DNA from: Candidatus Pelagibacter sp. IMCC9063
GTDB lineage: Bacteria; Pseudomonadota; Alphaproteobacteria; Pelagibacterales; Pelagibacteraceae
Assembly: GCF_000195085.1 (NCBI RefSeq)
Contig: NC_015380.1
Coordinates: forward strand, 234,001 to 298,000
DNA length: 64,000 nucleotides
Reading direction: 5' to 3'
The notes beneath the pieces were generated by a model, which saw only the letters and a program-made list of their open reading frames with translations, was not told where the DNA came from and ran no database searches. Below, piece by piece: positions 1 to 7,954 of this stretch (its first letter is position 1; every line of letters begins with the position of its first letter). The position numbers and the translations under genes are program-made.

Positions 1-352
1 TATCTTTTGCAAAGTCTGTTCCGTCTGACCAGGAAGAGAAGCTACCTATAAAACCACCTTCAGAAATTCCATAAGCTACATTATATCCACAAAGCCAAAA
101 CATAATTCCAGCGATAGAATATAAACCGATATTTTTTGCAGCAATCGAGGAAACACTCTTCGATGTTACAAGTCCGCATTCTAACATGGCAAATCCTGGC
201 GCCATAAACATTACTAGAAAGCCACAAATTAAAAACAATAACGTATTAAATACGAATTGAGTTTCTGCATTTACTGTTGATTCAGCTGCAAAAGATGGAC
301 TTACAAAAAGTAACGAAAAAATTGCTACAAGCAATAAATTTTTTATTTTCAT
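1..352 (-). CDS. amt: Ammonium transporter, 5' part only (cut by window edge)
   Basis: Encodes the N-terminal 117 residues of an Amt/MEP-family ammonium channel, an inner-membrane protein for ammonium uptake. The translation opens with a signal-peptide-like segment (MKIKNLLLVAIFSLLFVSP, Ala-rich cleavage region near residue 23). The first Amt transmembrane helix follows, with the family pattern around 'MAPGFAMLECGLVTSKS' at about residues 49-65, and then a second hydrophobic segment. Starting with a cleaved signal before TM1 is usual for proteobacterial Amt. The start is supported by a good ribosome binding site, AAAAGGAGAT, a few bases upstream on the minus strand. The rest lies beyond base 1, so completeness and any adjacent glnK cannot be judged. 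It could be a family variant with a C-terminal regulatory domain. Confidence 0.9.
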   Translation of the reverse strand, partial: MKIKNLLLVAIFSLLFVSPSFAAESTVNAETQFVFNTLLFLICGFLVMFMAPGFAMLECGLVTSKSVSSIAAKNIGLYSIAGIMFWLCGYNVAYGISEGGFIGSFSSWSDGTDFAKD

Positions 353-619
353 TATTTATCTCCTTTTGATTATTAAAAAATTAACCATACTGATCCAAAA
401 AAAAATAAGGATAGTTAAAAATACTTAACTGTCATGAAGATTGCAGATATCTAAAAGCAGAATAGGAGCTATGAATTTTTTGCTAGGTTGGGGTGTGCTT
501 TAATTTAACTAACAGGGGACTGAATGAAAAAACCAAAGCACACTTAATATGAATCGTTAATATGATTTGCTCCATTTTAAAACCAACCATGAGGGGAATC
601 GCGTAAAACGATTCTTGAT
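353..619. other. Intergenic region, amt leader and dat 3' flank, with inverted repeats
   Basis: This 267-base gap lies upstream of amt and downstream of the aminotransferase, both on the minus strand. It holds a 9-bp perfect inverted repeat (GTGTGCTTT at 493-501 with AAAGCACAC at 535-543, 33-base loop). It also holds a 6-bp stem (GAATCG 596-601 with CGATTC 609-614) close to the end of the aminotransferase gene, which could be a weak terminator but lacks a clear U-run. I see no tRNA and no convincing small ORF. The long-loop repeat could be part of a structured leader of amt, but I cannot assign it to a known RNA family. Confidence 0.4.
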
Positions 620-1471
620 CTATTTGAGGTGCTTTAAGGCCTGTTTTATATAAGCTTCTCTCAAAGCTTTCGTAAAAATACCAGGTTTTCCAGAGCTTAT
701 ATTACTTTCATTAATTTTTACTACTCCTGTGACGAACGTAGTAGCAGAAGTGATAAATGCCTCGTCTGCATTCTCTGCCTCGGTGACCGTAAATTGCTTA
801 GCGGTTACTTTATAATTTAGCTGCTTTGCAACGTTGATAACCGCTTCTCTGGTAATGCCTTTTAGAATTAGATTGTCAGCTTCTCTTGTGTAGATATTCT
901 TTCCTTTAATAATCCATGCATTGTTAGAAGACCCTTCCATCACATACCCATTTTGTGTCATCCAAGCATCATCGGCACCCTGCTTCATGGCTTCTGTTTT
1001 TGCCATAGATGGGTAAAGTAGTTGTGTAGTTTTAATATCACAACGTTTCCATCTCAAGTCATCAATAGTAACAATAGAGATTCCATTATGTACGCTCGGA
1101 TTATCTATTAAATTTTTTTTTTGAGTAAATGCAGTAATCGTTAACGCTGTTTTAGAATCGGGAAAAGCAAAATCTCTTTCTGCAATACCTCTGCTTACTT
1201 GCAAATAAACGATTCCTTCTTTAATTTCATTTAGATCAACTAGTTTTCTATGAAATGTTAGAAATTCTTCTTCATTAATTGTAGGTCCAAAATTTAGTTC
1301 TTTCATAGACCTTTTCAATCGTTCTATATGATTATCAAAATCAACTAACTTTCCATTCAATACAGATGTCACTTCGTACACAGAATCTGCAAATAAAAAT
1401 GCTCTGTCAAAAATTGAAACTTTTGCATCCTGCTCTGCAATAAATTCTCCGTTTACATATGCTGTTCTCAT
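620..1471 (-). CDS. dat: Class IV aminotransferase, D-amino-acid transaminase-like
   Basis: A 283-residue fold-type IV PLP aminotransferase. The N-terminus (YVNGEF, then SIFDRAFLFADSVYE) and the PLP-lysine region WKRCDIKTTQLL near residue 146 match D-alanine/D-amino-acid transaminases; branched-chain aminotransferases and aminodeoxychorismate lyases share the fold. The D-amino-acid enzyme makes D-glutamate or D-alanine from 2-oxo acids and so feeds peptidoglycan. Length is normal for the family (about 280-290). It lies 15 bases downstream of nadB on the same strand and is probably co-transcribed. Substrate is inferred from motif similarity only; a branched-chain or aminodeoxychorismate role cannot be excluded. 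Confidence 0.85.
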   Translation of the reverse strand: MRTAYVNGEFIAEQDAKVSIFDRAFLFADSVYEVTSVLNGKLVDFDNHIERLKRSMKELNFGPTINEEEFLTFHRKLVDLNEIKEGIVYLQVSRGIAERDFAFPDSKTALTITAFTQKKNLIDNPSVHNGISIVTIDDLRWKRCDIKTTQLLYPSMAKTEAMKQGADDAWMTQNGYVMEGSSNNAWIIKGKNIYTREADNLILKGITREAVINVAKQLNYKVTAKQFTVTEAENADEAFITSATTFVTGVVKINESNISSGKPGIFTKALREAYIKQALKHLK

Positions 1472-1486
1472 AATTTGATACTTTCT

Positions 1487-3088
1487 TTAAGCTATATTTG
1501 TTTCTTCTACAAAATTTTTATTTAATAAATATTGATTCATATCTTCAATCGTAAACACATTACTAAAAGCAAATGTATTATCAATTTTTGCAAAATCATT
1601 TCTATAATGAGTTCCTCTGCTCTCTTGTCTCATAATGGCAGCATATGTTATTAGCCTAGAAATTAAAATCATATCCTTTAATTTTGCCGATAAATGTTTT
1701 GATTCTCTTTCTATTCGGTCAAATTCTATAAAGGCTTGGTTTAAGCTTTGATTGTTTCTTTCTAGACCGACGTTTCTTGTCATGTTTGATCGTAATTGCC
1801 ATATGTATTTTTTAGCTCTAATTTTACTTATTGTTTTTTCTTTAGGAAAATAATTTTCAATATTAATTTTTTCTAATTTCGTTTGATCGATTGTTTTGGA
1901 ATTAATTGCCTCTGCTATTTTTTTAGCAAATACAAAAGCTTCTAACAAAGAATTGCTTGCCAAACGATTTGCTCCATGAGCTCCTGTAGAACTAGTTTCT
2001 CCACACGCCCACAACCCTTTGACCGATGTTTGCCCAGTCAGATCTACTTTGACTCCGCCCATATGATAATGAGCTGCTGGAATGATTGGTATTAGGTCTT
2101 TGGTAGAATCTATTTTAGTTTTTTTTAAGAATTCATATGCGGTTGGAAACAGGCTCTGAAAGCTATTAGGTTTGAAATGCCTACAATCTAAAAAAGTGGA
2201 TCTGCCATTTTCTCTTTCTCTAAAAATAGCTCTGGCAACCACATCTCTAGGAGCTAACTCTTTATCTGGGTGAATCGTTTGCATAAATCTATTATAATTT
2301 TCATCTACTATATGAGCTCCTTCTCCACGTATTGCCTCTGTTAACAGTGGTGCTGGGTCTAACCCAATATCTAAAGCAGTAGGATGAAACTGAACAAATT
2401 CCATGTCACTAAGTTTTGCTCCCGCACGCGCTGCCATGGCAACTCCTTCTCCATAGATATCTCTTGGATTGGTCGTATAGGCATAAATACTTCCTATGCC
2501 ACCTGTTGCTAAAACTACGTTAGGCGCTTGTAGAAATACAAAATTATCTACCACTCCTGGCTTATTCATGTGACCAACAATTCCTTCACAGGCATTATCC
2601 TTTTGAACAATATGATCGACCGATACATCCTCTACAAAAGTAATGTGATCTTGTTTTTTGGCATGTTTAATTAATTTTTTTATAATGAATTTTCCTGACT
2701 GATCCCCATTAATTTTTAGCACCCTTCTCCTTGAATGGGCAGCCTCAATGGATAAACAAAAGTTTTTTTCTTCATCTTTATCAAAGTGAATATTTATTTT
2801 TTCTAAAAATTGAACAATCTCTAAAGCTTCTGAGGTAATTAGCTTGACCGCTTCATCATTGTTTAAACCAGAACTTGCTTTGATAGTATCGGCAAAGTGA
2901 ATGTCTGGGTGGTCATCATTACCAACTGCTGCTGCAATTCCTCCCTGTGCCCAAGCACTAGAAGAAACTTCTCCTAATTTTTTTTTAGTCACCAGAGTAA
3001 CTTTTCTGGGAAATAGGGAGATAGCAACCATTAGACCTGAAATGCCAGAACCAACAACTACAACATCTGATTTGTATATACTTTCCAT
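1487..3088 (-). CDS. nadB: L-aspartate oxidase
   Basis: FAD-dependent oxidation of L-aspartate to iminoaspartate, the first step of de novo NAD synthesis with NadA. The 533-residue protein has the dinucleotide-binding motif VVVVGSGISGLMVA near the N-terminus and the fumarate reductase/succinate dehydrogenase flavoprotein pattern. Diagnostic blocks include SSSAWAQGGIAAA, HPTALDIG, the active-site region with LLTEAIRGEGAHIVD, and the C-terminal ETSSTGAHGANRLASNSLLE. Length matches the family. The ATG at 3088 places the FAD motif at the usual distance. nadA and nadC are not in this window, so the pathway is not clustered here. Likely the leading gene of a two-gene operon with the aminotransferase. 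Confidence 0.95.
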   Translation of the reverse strand: MESIYKSDVVVVGSGISGLMVAISLFPRKVTLVTKKKLGEVSSSAWAQGGIAAAVGNDDHPDIHFADTIKASSGLNNDEAVKLITSEALEIVQFLEKINIHFDKDEEKNFCLSIEAAHSRRRVLKINGDQSGKFIIKKLIKHAKKQDHITFVEDVSVDHIVQKDNACEGIVGHMNKPGVVDNFVFLQAPNVVLATGGIGSIYAYTTNPRDIYGEGVAMAARAGAKLSDMEFVQFHPTALDIGLDPAPLLTEAIRGEGAHIVDENYNRFMQTIHPDKELAPRDVVARAIFRERENGRSTFLDCRHFKPNSFQSLFPTAYEFLKKTKIDSTKDLIPIIPAAHYHMGGVKVDLTGQTSVKGLWACGETSSTGAHGANRLASNSLLEAFVFAKKIAEAINSKTIDQTKLEKINIENYFPKEKTISKIRAKKYIWQLRSNMTRNVGLERNNQSLNQAFIEFDRIERESKHLSAKLKDMILISRLITYAAIMRQESRGTHYRNDFAKIDNTFAFSNVFTIEDMNQYLLNKNFVEETNIA

Positions 3089-3144
3089 TTTTATTCTTAT
3101 GTTATAGATAGTTGTTAAAATTAAGTAAAATAACTTTTAAAATT

Positions 3145-3579
3145 ATGAAATACTTTATTACTATAATCGCTTTGTTTTTATTGACTCAGAGCAACTCCTT
3201 TGCCGCAGGCAATGATTCTGCCAATGAAGTTGTTAAACCCTCGTCCTACTCTAAAATGTTAAAGCTAATTAAAAACGAACAATACGCAGAGGCAGCACAG
3301 GGGCTGGAAAAAATTTTAGAAAATAAAAAATACAACAAAGATGCTGATATTTTAAATCACTTTGCTTTTGCATTAAGAAAAACTAACAATCTAACAAAAG
3401 CAGAAGAGATCTATCTAAAAGCATTATCAATTGAACCTACACACCGAGGAGCTCTTGAATATATTGGAGAACTTTATGTCGATACCAAAAGAATGAATTT
3501 GGCAAATGCAACTTTAAAAAAGCTAGAAAGTTGTAAATGTGAGGAATACACTGAACTTAAAAATTATATTAACAAATAA
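3145..3579 (+). CDS. Secreted TPR-repeat protein
   Basis: A 144-residue protein with an N-terminal signal peptide (MKYFITIIALFLLTQSNSFAA) and then three helix-turn-helix units. The units fit tetratricopeptide repeats (for example ILNHFAFALRKTNNLTKAEEIYLKALSIEP and GALEYIGELYVDTKRMNLANATLKKL; each quoted only for position, about residues 70-100 and 103-130). TPR domains mediate protein-protein contacts; no enzymatic function is implied. A TTG at 3112 would extend the frame, but the ATG at 3145 starts exactly at the signal peptide and is preferred. It is divergent from nadB and convergent with the next gene. Partner unknown. A short cysteine pair (CKC) near the C-terminus is visible. Confidence 0.75.
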   Translation: MKYFITIIALFLLTQSNSFAAGNDSANEVVKPSSYSKMLKLIKNEQYAEAAQGLEKILENKKYNKDADILNHFAFALRKTNNLTKAEEIYLKALSIEPTHRGALEYIGELYVDTKRMNLANATLKKLESCKCEEYTELKNYINK

Positions 3580-3596
3580 TTATAAAACGATTCTAA

Positions 3597-4325
3597 CTAT
3601 TTTTTAGAAGACTCGACTAATCGCAAAACACAATCTCCAAATTTTTCTGTTTTAGGTTTAAATCCAAGATCTTCACACTGTTCTTTAAATACATCTAGAT
3701 TATTGATCTCCTTCTTGGAAGTATTCGTTTTTTTTGGCTTATTAACTATTTCTGAATCTTTGCTTCCTACCTCTTTTAAAACTTTTGCAAATTCATATCT
3801 TTTAAAATTTATGTATTTAATTCTGCATTTTTTTTCTTCTGATATTTTTAGCTCTACTCCTTTTTGTGTTTTTAAATTTTTTACTTTAGTTTCATTGCAG
3901 TGGTCTAGAATAGTTCTTACAAAATTATCCACACTGATATCATTATCTTCAATAACAGGCATTTTTAATTCTTTGCATTTTTTCAAAACTTGAAATAATT
4001 TTTTAGTATCGTTTCCACATTTCTCGTTTCTGGATGCAAACACATGGTGTTTGCTATTATAGACATGTGAATTGATTTGCAGCTTTCCATTGATTTGCAT
4101 TTCCTGTGTTAACAGACCTAAGAATTTTGGTTTTAATTTTAAATGTTCTTCTAAAGTATACCAATAGGTTTTTACATTAGAGTAATCATCCGAATATGCA
4201 TCTAGTTTATTGTACCCTAGGCCTAGAAGCTTATCGTAATCTTTGGCAGATAATCGTTCCGCAGCTGCACTCAGATGAGGTATAGTTATTAAACTAAGCA
4301 AAACAATAATTTTAAGTAATTTCAT
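3597..4325 (-). CDS. Secreted hypothetical protein with C-terminal Cys-Gly-Phe motif
   Basis: A 242-residue protein of unknown function. It has a signal peptide (MKLLKIIVLLSLITIPHLSAAA), a lysine-rich body with several cysteines, and a C-terminal block CEDLGFKPKTEKFGDCVLRL (about residues 217-236). From memory, short C-x-x-LGF-x-x-x-T-x-x-F-x-x-CVL modules of this kind recur at the ends of otherwise unrelated secreted proteins in SAR11-type genomes, but I cannot verify that here. Exported location is supported by the signal peptide; no catalytic motif is recognised. Convergent with the TPR gene (17-base gap), divergent from the TauD-type gene. Confidence 0.65.
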   Translation of the reverse strand: MKLLKIIVLLSLITIPHLSAAAERLSAKDYDKLLGLGYNKLDAYSDDYSNVKTYWYTLEEHLKLKPKFLGLLTQEMQINGKLQINSHVYNSKHHVFASRNEKCGNDTKKLFQVLKKCKELKMPVIEDNDISVDNFVRTILDHCNETKVKNLKTQKGVELKISEEKKCRIKYINFKRYEFAKVLKEVGSKDSEIVNKPKKTNTSKKEINNLDVFKEQCEDLGFKPKTEKFGDCVLRLVESSKK

Positions 4326-4375
4326 AAACTAAATAGATGTTGACTCTTATAACAGTTAAAAATTAAAATTAGATT

Positions 4376-5191
4376 ATGTTTAAATCTATTAAAATTCAAC
4401 CATGTAAAAATAATGTTGGCGCTATCATTGATACTGACATTCAATCAGCAGATCCTGAATGTATTAATGAAATTAAGATTGCATTAGATGAGTTTGGAGT
4501 TGTTTTTTTTAGAAATCAAAACTTAAATTCTAGTGCCTATGTTAGCTTTGCAAAACAATTTGGAACTCCCGCTGATTATCCTATGTTAGAGGGCCTGAAT
4601 AAGTTTCCAGAAATTACAGTGGTAGAAAAAAAACCAGAGGAACAAATTATGTTTGGAGAAGGTTGGCACACAGACTCTACATACACCCCAGAGCCTCCTC
4701 AATATACCATGCTCTACTCTATTAAAAGTCCTCCAAAAGGTAAGGGTAATACTTTGTTTGCATCTCAGTATGAGAGTTATCAAAAACTTCCCTGTGAATT
4801 AAAAGAAAAAATTCAAAGCTTAAAAGCAGTATTTAGTGCCGATGGCCCCATATCCAAAACTAGAAATAATAGAGTTGCAGAAAAAGGTACTGGAATTGAC
4901 CCTAAATCAATGTCAGCAATTCACTCTATAATAAAGACTAACGCTAATAATAAAAAAAAATCTCTTTATTTGTCTCCAGGCCATGTAACTGAAATTGTAG
5001 GCATGGATAAGGAAGAAAGTAAAAAACTATTAAATTATTTATTTGAACACCAATCCAAACCTGAGTTTGTATACGGGTTTGAATGGGAACCTCATTGTCT
5101 TGCCATATGGTCTAACCATGTGATGTTGCATAATCCCGTCAATGACTTTACGGGTGTCCATCGAGTAATGCATCGTATTACAATTCAATAA
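4376..5191 (+). CDS. TauD/TfdA-family Fe(II)/2-oxoglutarate dioxygenase
   Basis: A 271-residue cytoplasmic oxygenase. The metal-binding facial triad is visible: HTD at residues 98-100 (context GWHTDSTY) and the distal His in WSNHVMLHNP at about residue 252. The C-terminal HRITI contains the arginine (about 267) that binds 2-oxoglutarate. Family members hydroxylate taurine, alkylsulfonates, 2,4-D or carnitine-type substrates; the substrate here cannot be read from the sequence. The neighbouring L-2-hydroxyglutarate oxidase is convergent, which gives a loose 2-oxoglutarate theme but no proof of a pathway. Length is typical (about 270-290) and the start agrees with the family N-terminus. Confidence 0.88.
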   Translation: MFKSIKIQPCKNNVGAIIDTDIQSADPECINEIKIALDEFGVVFFRNQNLNSSAYVSFAKQFGTPADYPMLEGLNKFPEITVVEKKPEEQIMFGEGWHTDSTYTPEPPQYTMLYSIKSPPKGKGNTLFASQYESYQKLPCELKEKIQSLKAVFSADGPISKTRNNRVAEKGTGIDPKSMSAIHSIIKTNANNKKKSLYLSPGHVTEIVGMDKEESKKLLNYLFEHQSKPEFVYGFEWEPHCLAIWSNHVMLHNPVNDFTGVHRVMHRITIQ

Positions 5192-5199
5192 ATTTTATA

Positions 5200-6398
5200 T
5201 TAAATTTTAGAAAATTTTATTAAATATTCTGCAAACGAAAAAGAAGCTGTCCAGGCGGGGCTGATAGCGTTGAGTACGTGAGTGCAATGTTTTTGATTAA
5301 TGACGACAAAATCATTTACCAAAGTCTTAGACTGTGGATCAAAAATTTGTGAGCGTATTCCTACTTTTTCATTAGAAGCAGTAATATTTTTTTTGTTTAT
5401 TCCAGTGATAAGCTTATTAATTTCTTTTATAAATCCGCCCTTAGTGAGCAATCTAGATTCTTGAAGAGCTAAAGTTCTCAGCTTGTTTTCATTACTGATA
5501 ATTTTTTTTACAAAACTGAAACCTATGGTAATAGCTTCCGATATACTGAAATTTGCAATCCAGTCATATTGTTCTCTACCAAATACTGGCGTAGAGCTAG
5601 GTCCAATAAAAAAATCTCCGTTCTTTTTATGAGAAGTGTGCAAACCTAAAAAAGGATATTGAAGATCTGGAACAGGATACACCAAATGTTTTAATGAAAA
5701 GTTAGAGTCTAATATTTTCCAATATTTTCCTTTAAATGGTAAAAAACTATACCTGAACTCTAGTCCTGATTTTTTGGCAATAGCGTCTGAATGAAGTCCA
5801 CTACAGTTAAAAGAATGAGCGCATTCATATTTAGAATTGGTAGTATGAATTACACAACCTTCTTCTTCTATTTTTGTAACCGCTTCCTGATATTGGATCT
5901 CAACTCCTAAACTAATTAGATCTTCAATTAGGGATTTGGATACTTCTTTTGGATCTGCAATAGATGTAAAGGGAACATGTAATCCAACATTATACTTATT
6001 ATTTATATTTGGTTCTAAGCTAGTAATCTGCTCGCCATTAAGTTTTTTTATAACAACTCCATTTTCTATTCCTCTCGCGAAAAGTTGCTCTGTATTTTCA
6101 TAAGAGTTTTGTGAAGTGGGAACAAGTATTTTTCCACACTCATCTATCCATAATCTCTTTGTCTTAATGTATTCCTTAAGCTCCCGACCGCCCTGAACCC
6201 CAAGAGTGGCCCTTAAAGATCCTGGCTCATAGTAAATACCACTGTGTATAACGCCACTATTTCTTCCAGACCCATGTTGTATAGAATCTTTTTCTTTCTC
6301 TAAAATTAAAATTTTACTGTTATTAAATTTTTTTTTAACTTATAGGCCAAGGTAAGACCAATAATACCGCTACCAACAATAATAAAATCATACTTCAT
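5200..6398 (-). pseudogene. lhgO: L-2-hydroxyglutarate oxidase-like FAD enzyme, split by a one-base frameshift
   Basis: Conceptual translation joins two frames into a 399-residue FAD-dependent oxidoreductase of the LhgO/DadA superfamily, which oxidises L-2-hydroxyglutarate to 2-oxoglutarate. The ATG at 6398 begins MKYDFIIVGSGIIGLTLAYK, the dinucleotide-binding motif, but this frame stops after about 30 residues. The remainder is continuous in the next frame from the T9 tract at 6328-6336 (A9 in the coding strand) to the TAA at 5200. It includes GSGRNSGVIHS, PFKGKYWK, and VYPVPD with PFLGLH. Ten As instead of nine would restore one frame (KLKKKFNNSKILILE). The body shows no other damage, so sequence error or slippage is as plausible as real decay. 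A separate C-terminal gene starting at 5685 is unlikely. Confidence 0.85.
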
Positions 6399-6433
6399 AA
6401 ATTTATCCTTTATCTGTTATACTGTTTCTTAAA

Positions 6434-6832
6434 ATGAGTGAAGTAGAAGAATTATTATCAAAACAAGTTCAAGATTTTTTACAAAATCATCCAGATTCTG
6501 TTCTGGTAGATGTGCGAACACAAGAAGAATGGGACACTATTGGAAAACCAGACGGAGATTCTATCGACATGACTACTTACTTTATTTCTTATCAAAAAGG
6601 GTCTGATAGAACTTTTAATGAAAATTTTGAACAAGATTTTTTAAATCTAAATATTGAAAAAAATAAAAAAATTTTATTTTTGTGTAGAAGTGGAATGCGT
6701 TCCCTAAAAGCTGCAATGATTGTAGAAAAATGTGGCTATAAAACTTTTAATATATCGGATGGTTTTGAAGGCTCTACGATTATTAATGAACCAGGATGGA
6801 AAGCCAACAAGTTACCTTGCAAAGGAAAATGA
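6434..6832 (+). CDS. Rhodanese-domain protein
   Basis: A 132-residue single-domain rhodanese (sulfurtransferase fold). The N-terminal half contains VLVDVRTQEEWDTIGKPDG and the catalytic loop is FLCRSGMRSLKAA (Cys about residue 91), with the six-residue CRSGMR active-site loop typical of thiosulfate/persulfide-type rhodaneses. Such small proteins carry persulfide sulfur; the acceptor is unknown. It is divergent from lhgO with only 35 bases between starts. Its stop codon overlaps the ATG of the next gene (ATGA at 6829-6832), which implies translational coupling with the small lipoprotein and kinase genes. Confidence 0.88.
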   Translation: MSEVEELLSKQVQDFLQNHPDSVLVDVRTQEEWDTIGKPDGDSIDMTTYFISYQKGSDRTFNENFEQDFLNLNIEKNKKILFLCRSGMRSLKAAMIVEKCGYKTFNISDGFEGSTIINEPGWKANKLPCKGK

Positions 6833-7128
6833 TAAAAACATTTAGCTGTATCCTTCTTATTATTTTATTTACTGCTTGCGAAACTATAGATAAAAAAATT
6901 GACGAGACGATGAAAGAAGAAACTAAGATGTTATCTAAGTTTCTAGGAAAAAAAAGCTCTACTATAAAAACAAAACTTGGGGAGCCTGATCTAATTAATT
7001 TCAAAGTTCCTTACAAAACATATATCTATTTTAAGAAAAACCTCCTTATCAAATGTACAAGAGAGTTTTTCATTAATCCTAAGACTGATTTGGTAGAAAA
7101 ATTTAATAGCAAAAATTGTATCAAATAA
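6829..7128 (+). CDS. Small putative lipoprotein
   Basis: A 99-residue protein starting MIKTFSCILLIILFTAC, a lipoprotein signal with lipobox FTAC (Cys about residue 17), so it is probably anchored to an inner or outer membrane leaflet. The mature part carries a charged helix and then a small alpha/beta-looking segment (KLGEPDLINFKVPYKTYIYF). That segment recalls SmpA/OmlA (BamE)-type lipoproteins, in which a KxxxGxP motif follows the linker; this assignment is tentative. Its ATG overlaps the rhodanese stop, and its own stop is followed directly by the GTG of the kinase gene. Function unknown. Confidence 0.7.
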   Translation: MIKTFSCILLIILFTACETIDKKIDETMKEETKMLSKFLGKKSSTIKTKLGEPDLINFKVPYKTYIYFKKNLLIKCTREFFINPKTDLVEKFNSKNCIK

Positions 7129-7940
7129 GTGTTCAATACAAAATATAGAAATATAGTAGAAAAAGTTTGTCAACAATTGACTTTGCGGCAAATGAAAAAA
7201 AAAAATTTATTTTGTTTAGTTTCTGGGCCTCAAGGATCTGGTAAAACTACTTTTACAAGTGAGATAAAAAAAAACTTAGTAAGAAAAAATTAAAAGTTTT
7301 AGTGTTATCAATCGATGATTTTTATTTTGGTAAAAAAGATCGAAATAAACTATCTAAAACTGCTTCCCCTTTACTCGCCACCAGAGGCGTCCCGGGAACT
7401 CACGATTTACAACACTTAAAAAAAGTTTTAAAAATTTTCTTTAGCAAAAAAAAGCAGAGCTATCTATTACCCCAATTTTCTAAAGCAGAAGATGATATTT
7501 TAAAGTCAAAATACCATAAGCTAACATTTCCTTATGATATTTTTATATTGGAAGGTTGGTGTATTAACTATCAAGGAGAACCTCTTGTTTCCTTAAAAAA
7601 ACCAATTAATGCCATGGAAAAAAAGTTAGATAAGAATTTGCAATGGAGAAAGTATGTAAATAAAAAAAGCAAAGAATACTTCAGGGCTATTTATCAAAAA
7701 TCAAATTGTTCTATTTTCTTGAAGATTCCAAGCTTTCAATATGTATTTCAGTATAGAAAAAAACAGGAGTTAGGTATTCCCAAGAATAAGAGAATGACTG
7801 ACAGTCAGCTCAAACATTTTATCAGTTTCTATGAAAGAATTACTAAAAATTTACTGGTATCTAAACATAACAAATTTGATATTGAGATCACTATAAAGCC
7901 TAATCATAATTATACGACTTTAAAACAAAACGTTTCTTAG
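7129..7940 (+). pseudogene. P-loop kinase resembling D-glycerate 3-kinase, split by frameshift
   Basis: Two frames join into about 270 residues. The first part holds the Walker A motif SGPQGSGKTTF just after an A11 tract (7195-7205). After the A9 tract at 7266-7274 the frame runs into a TAA at 7291; one extra A gives KKKLSKKKLKVLVLSIDDFYF and continues to the stop at 7940. LSIDDFY, TRGVPGTHD and FILEGWCINY match the GLYK/Tda10 family of plant-type D-glycerate 3-kinases (glycerate to 3-phosphoglycerate); uridine-kinase-like relatives share the fold. Translation could start at GTG 7129, directly after the lipoprotein stop, or ATG 7192. No other lesion is seen, so the frameshift may be an artefact. 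Confidence 0.78.
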
Positions 7941-7954
7941 AATAAACAGTTGCA

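Noticed and set aside
5200-5685. A separate C-terminal gene beginning at 5685
   Set aside because: The upstream frame is continuous with oxidase-like sequence to 6336, so 5200-5685 is only the tail of lhgO.
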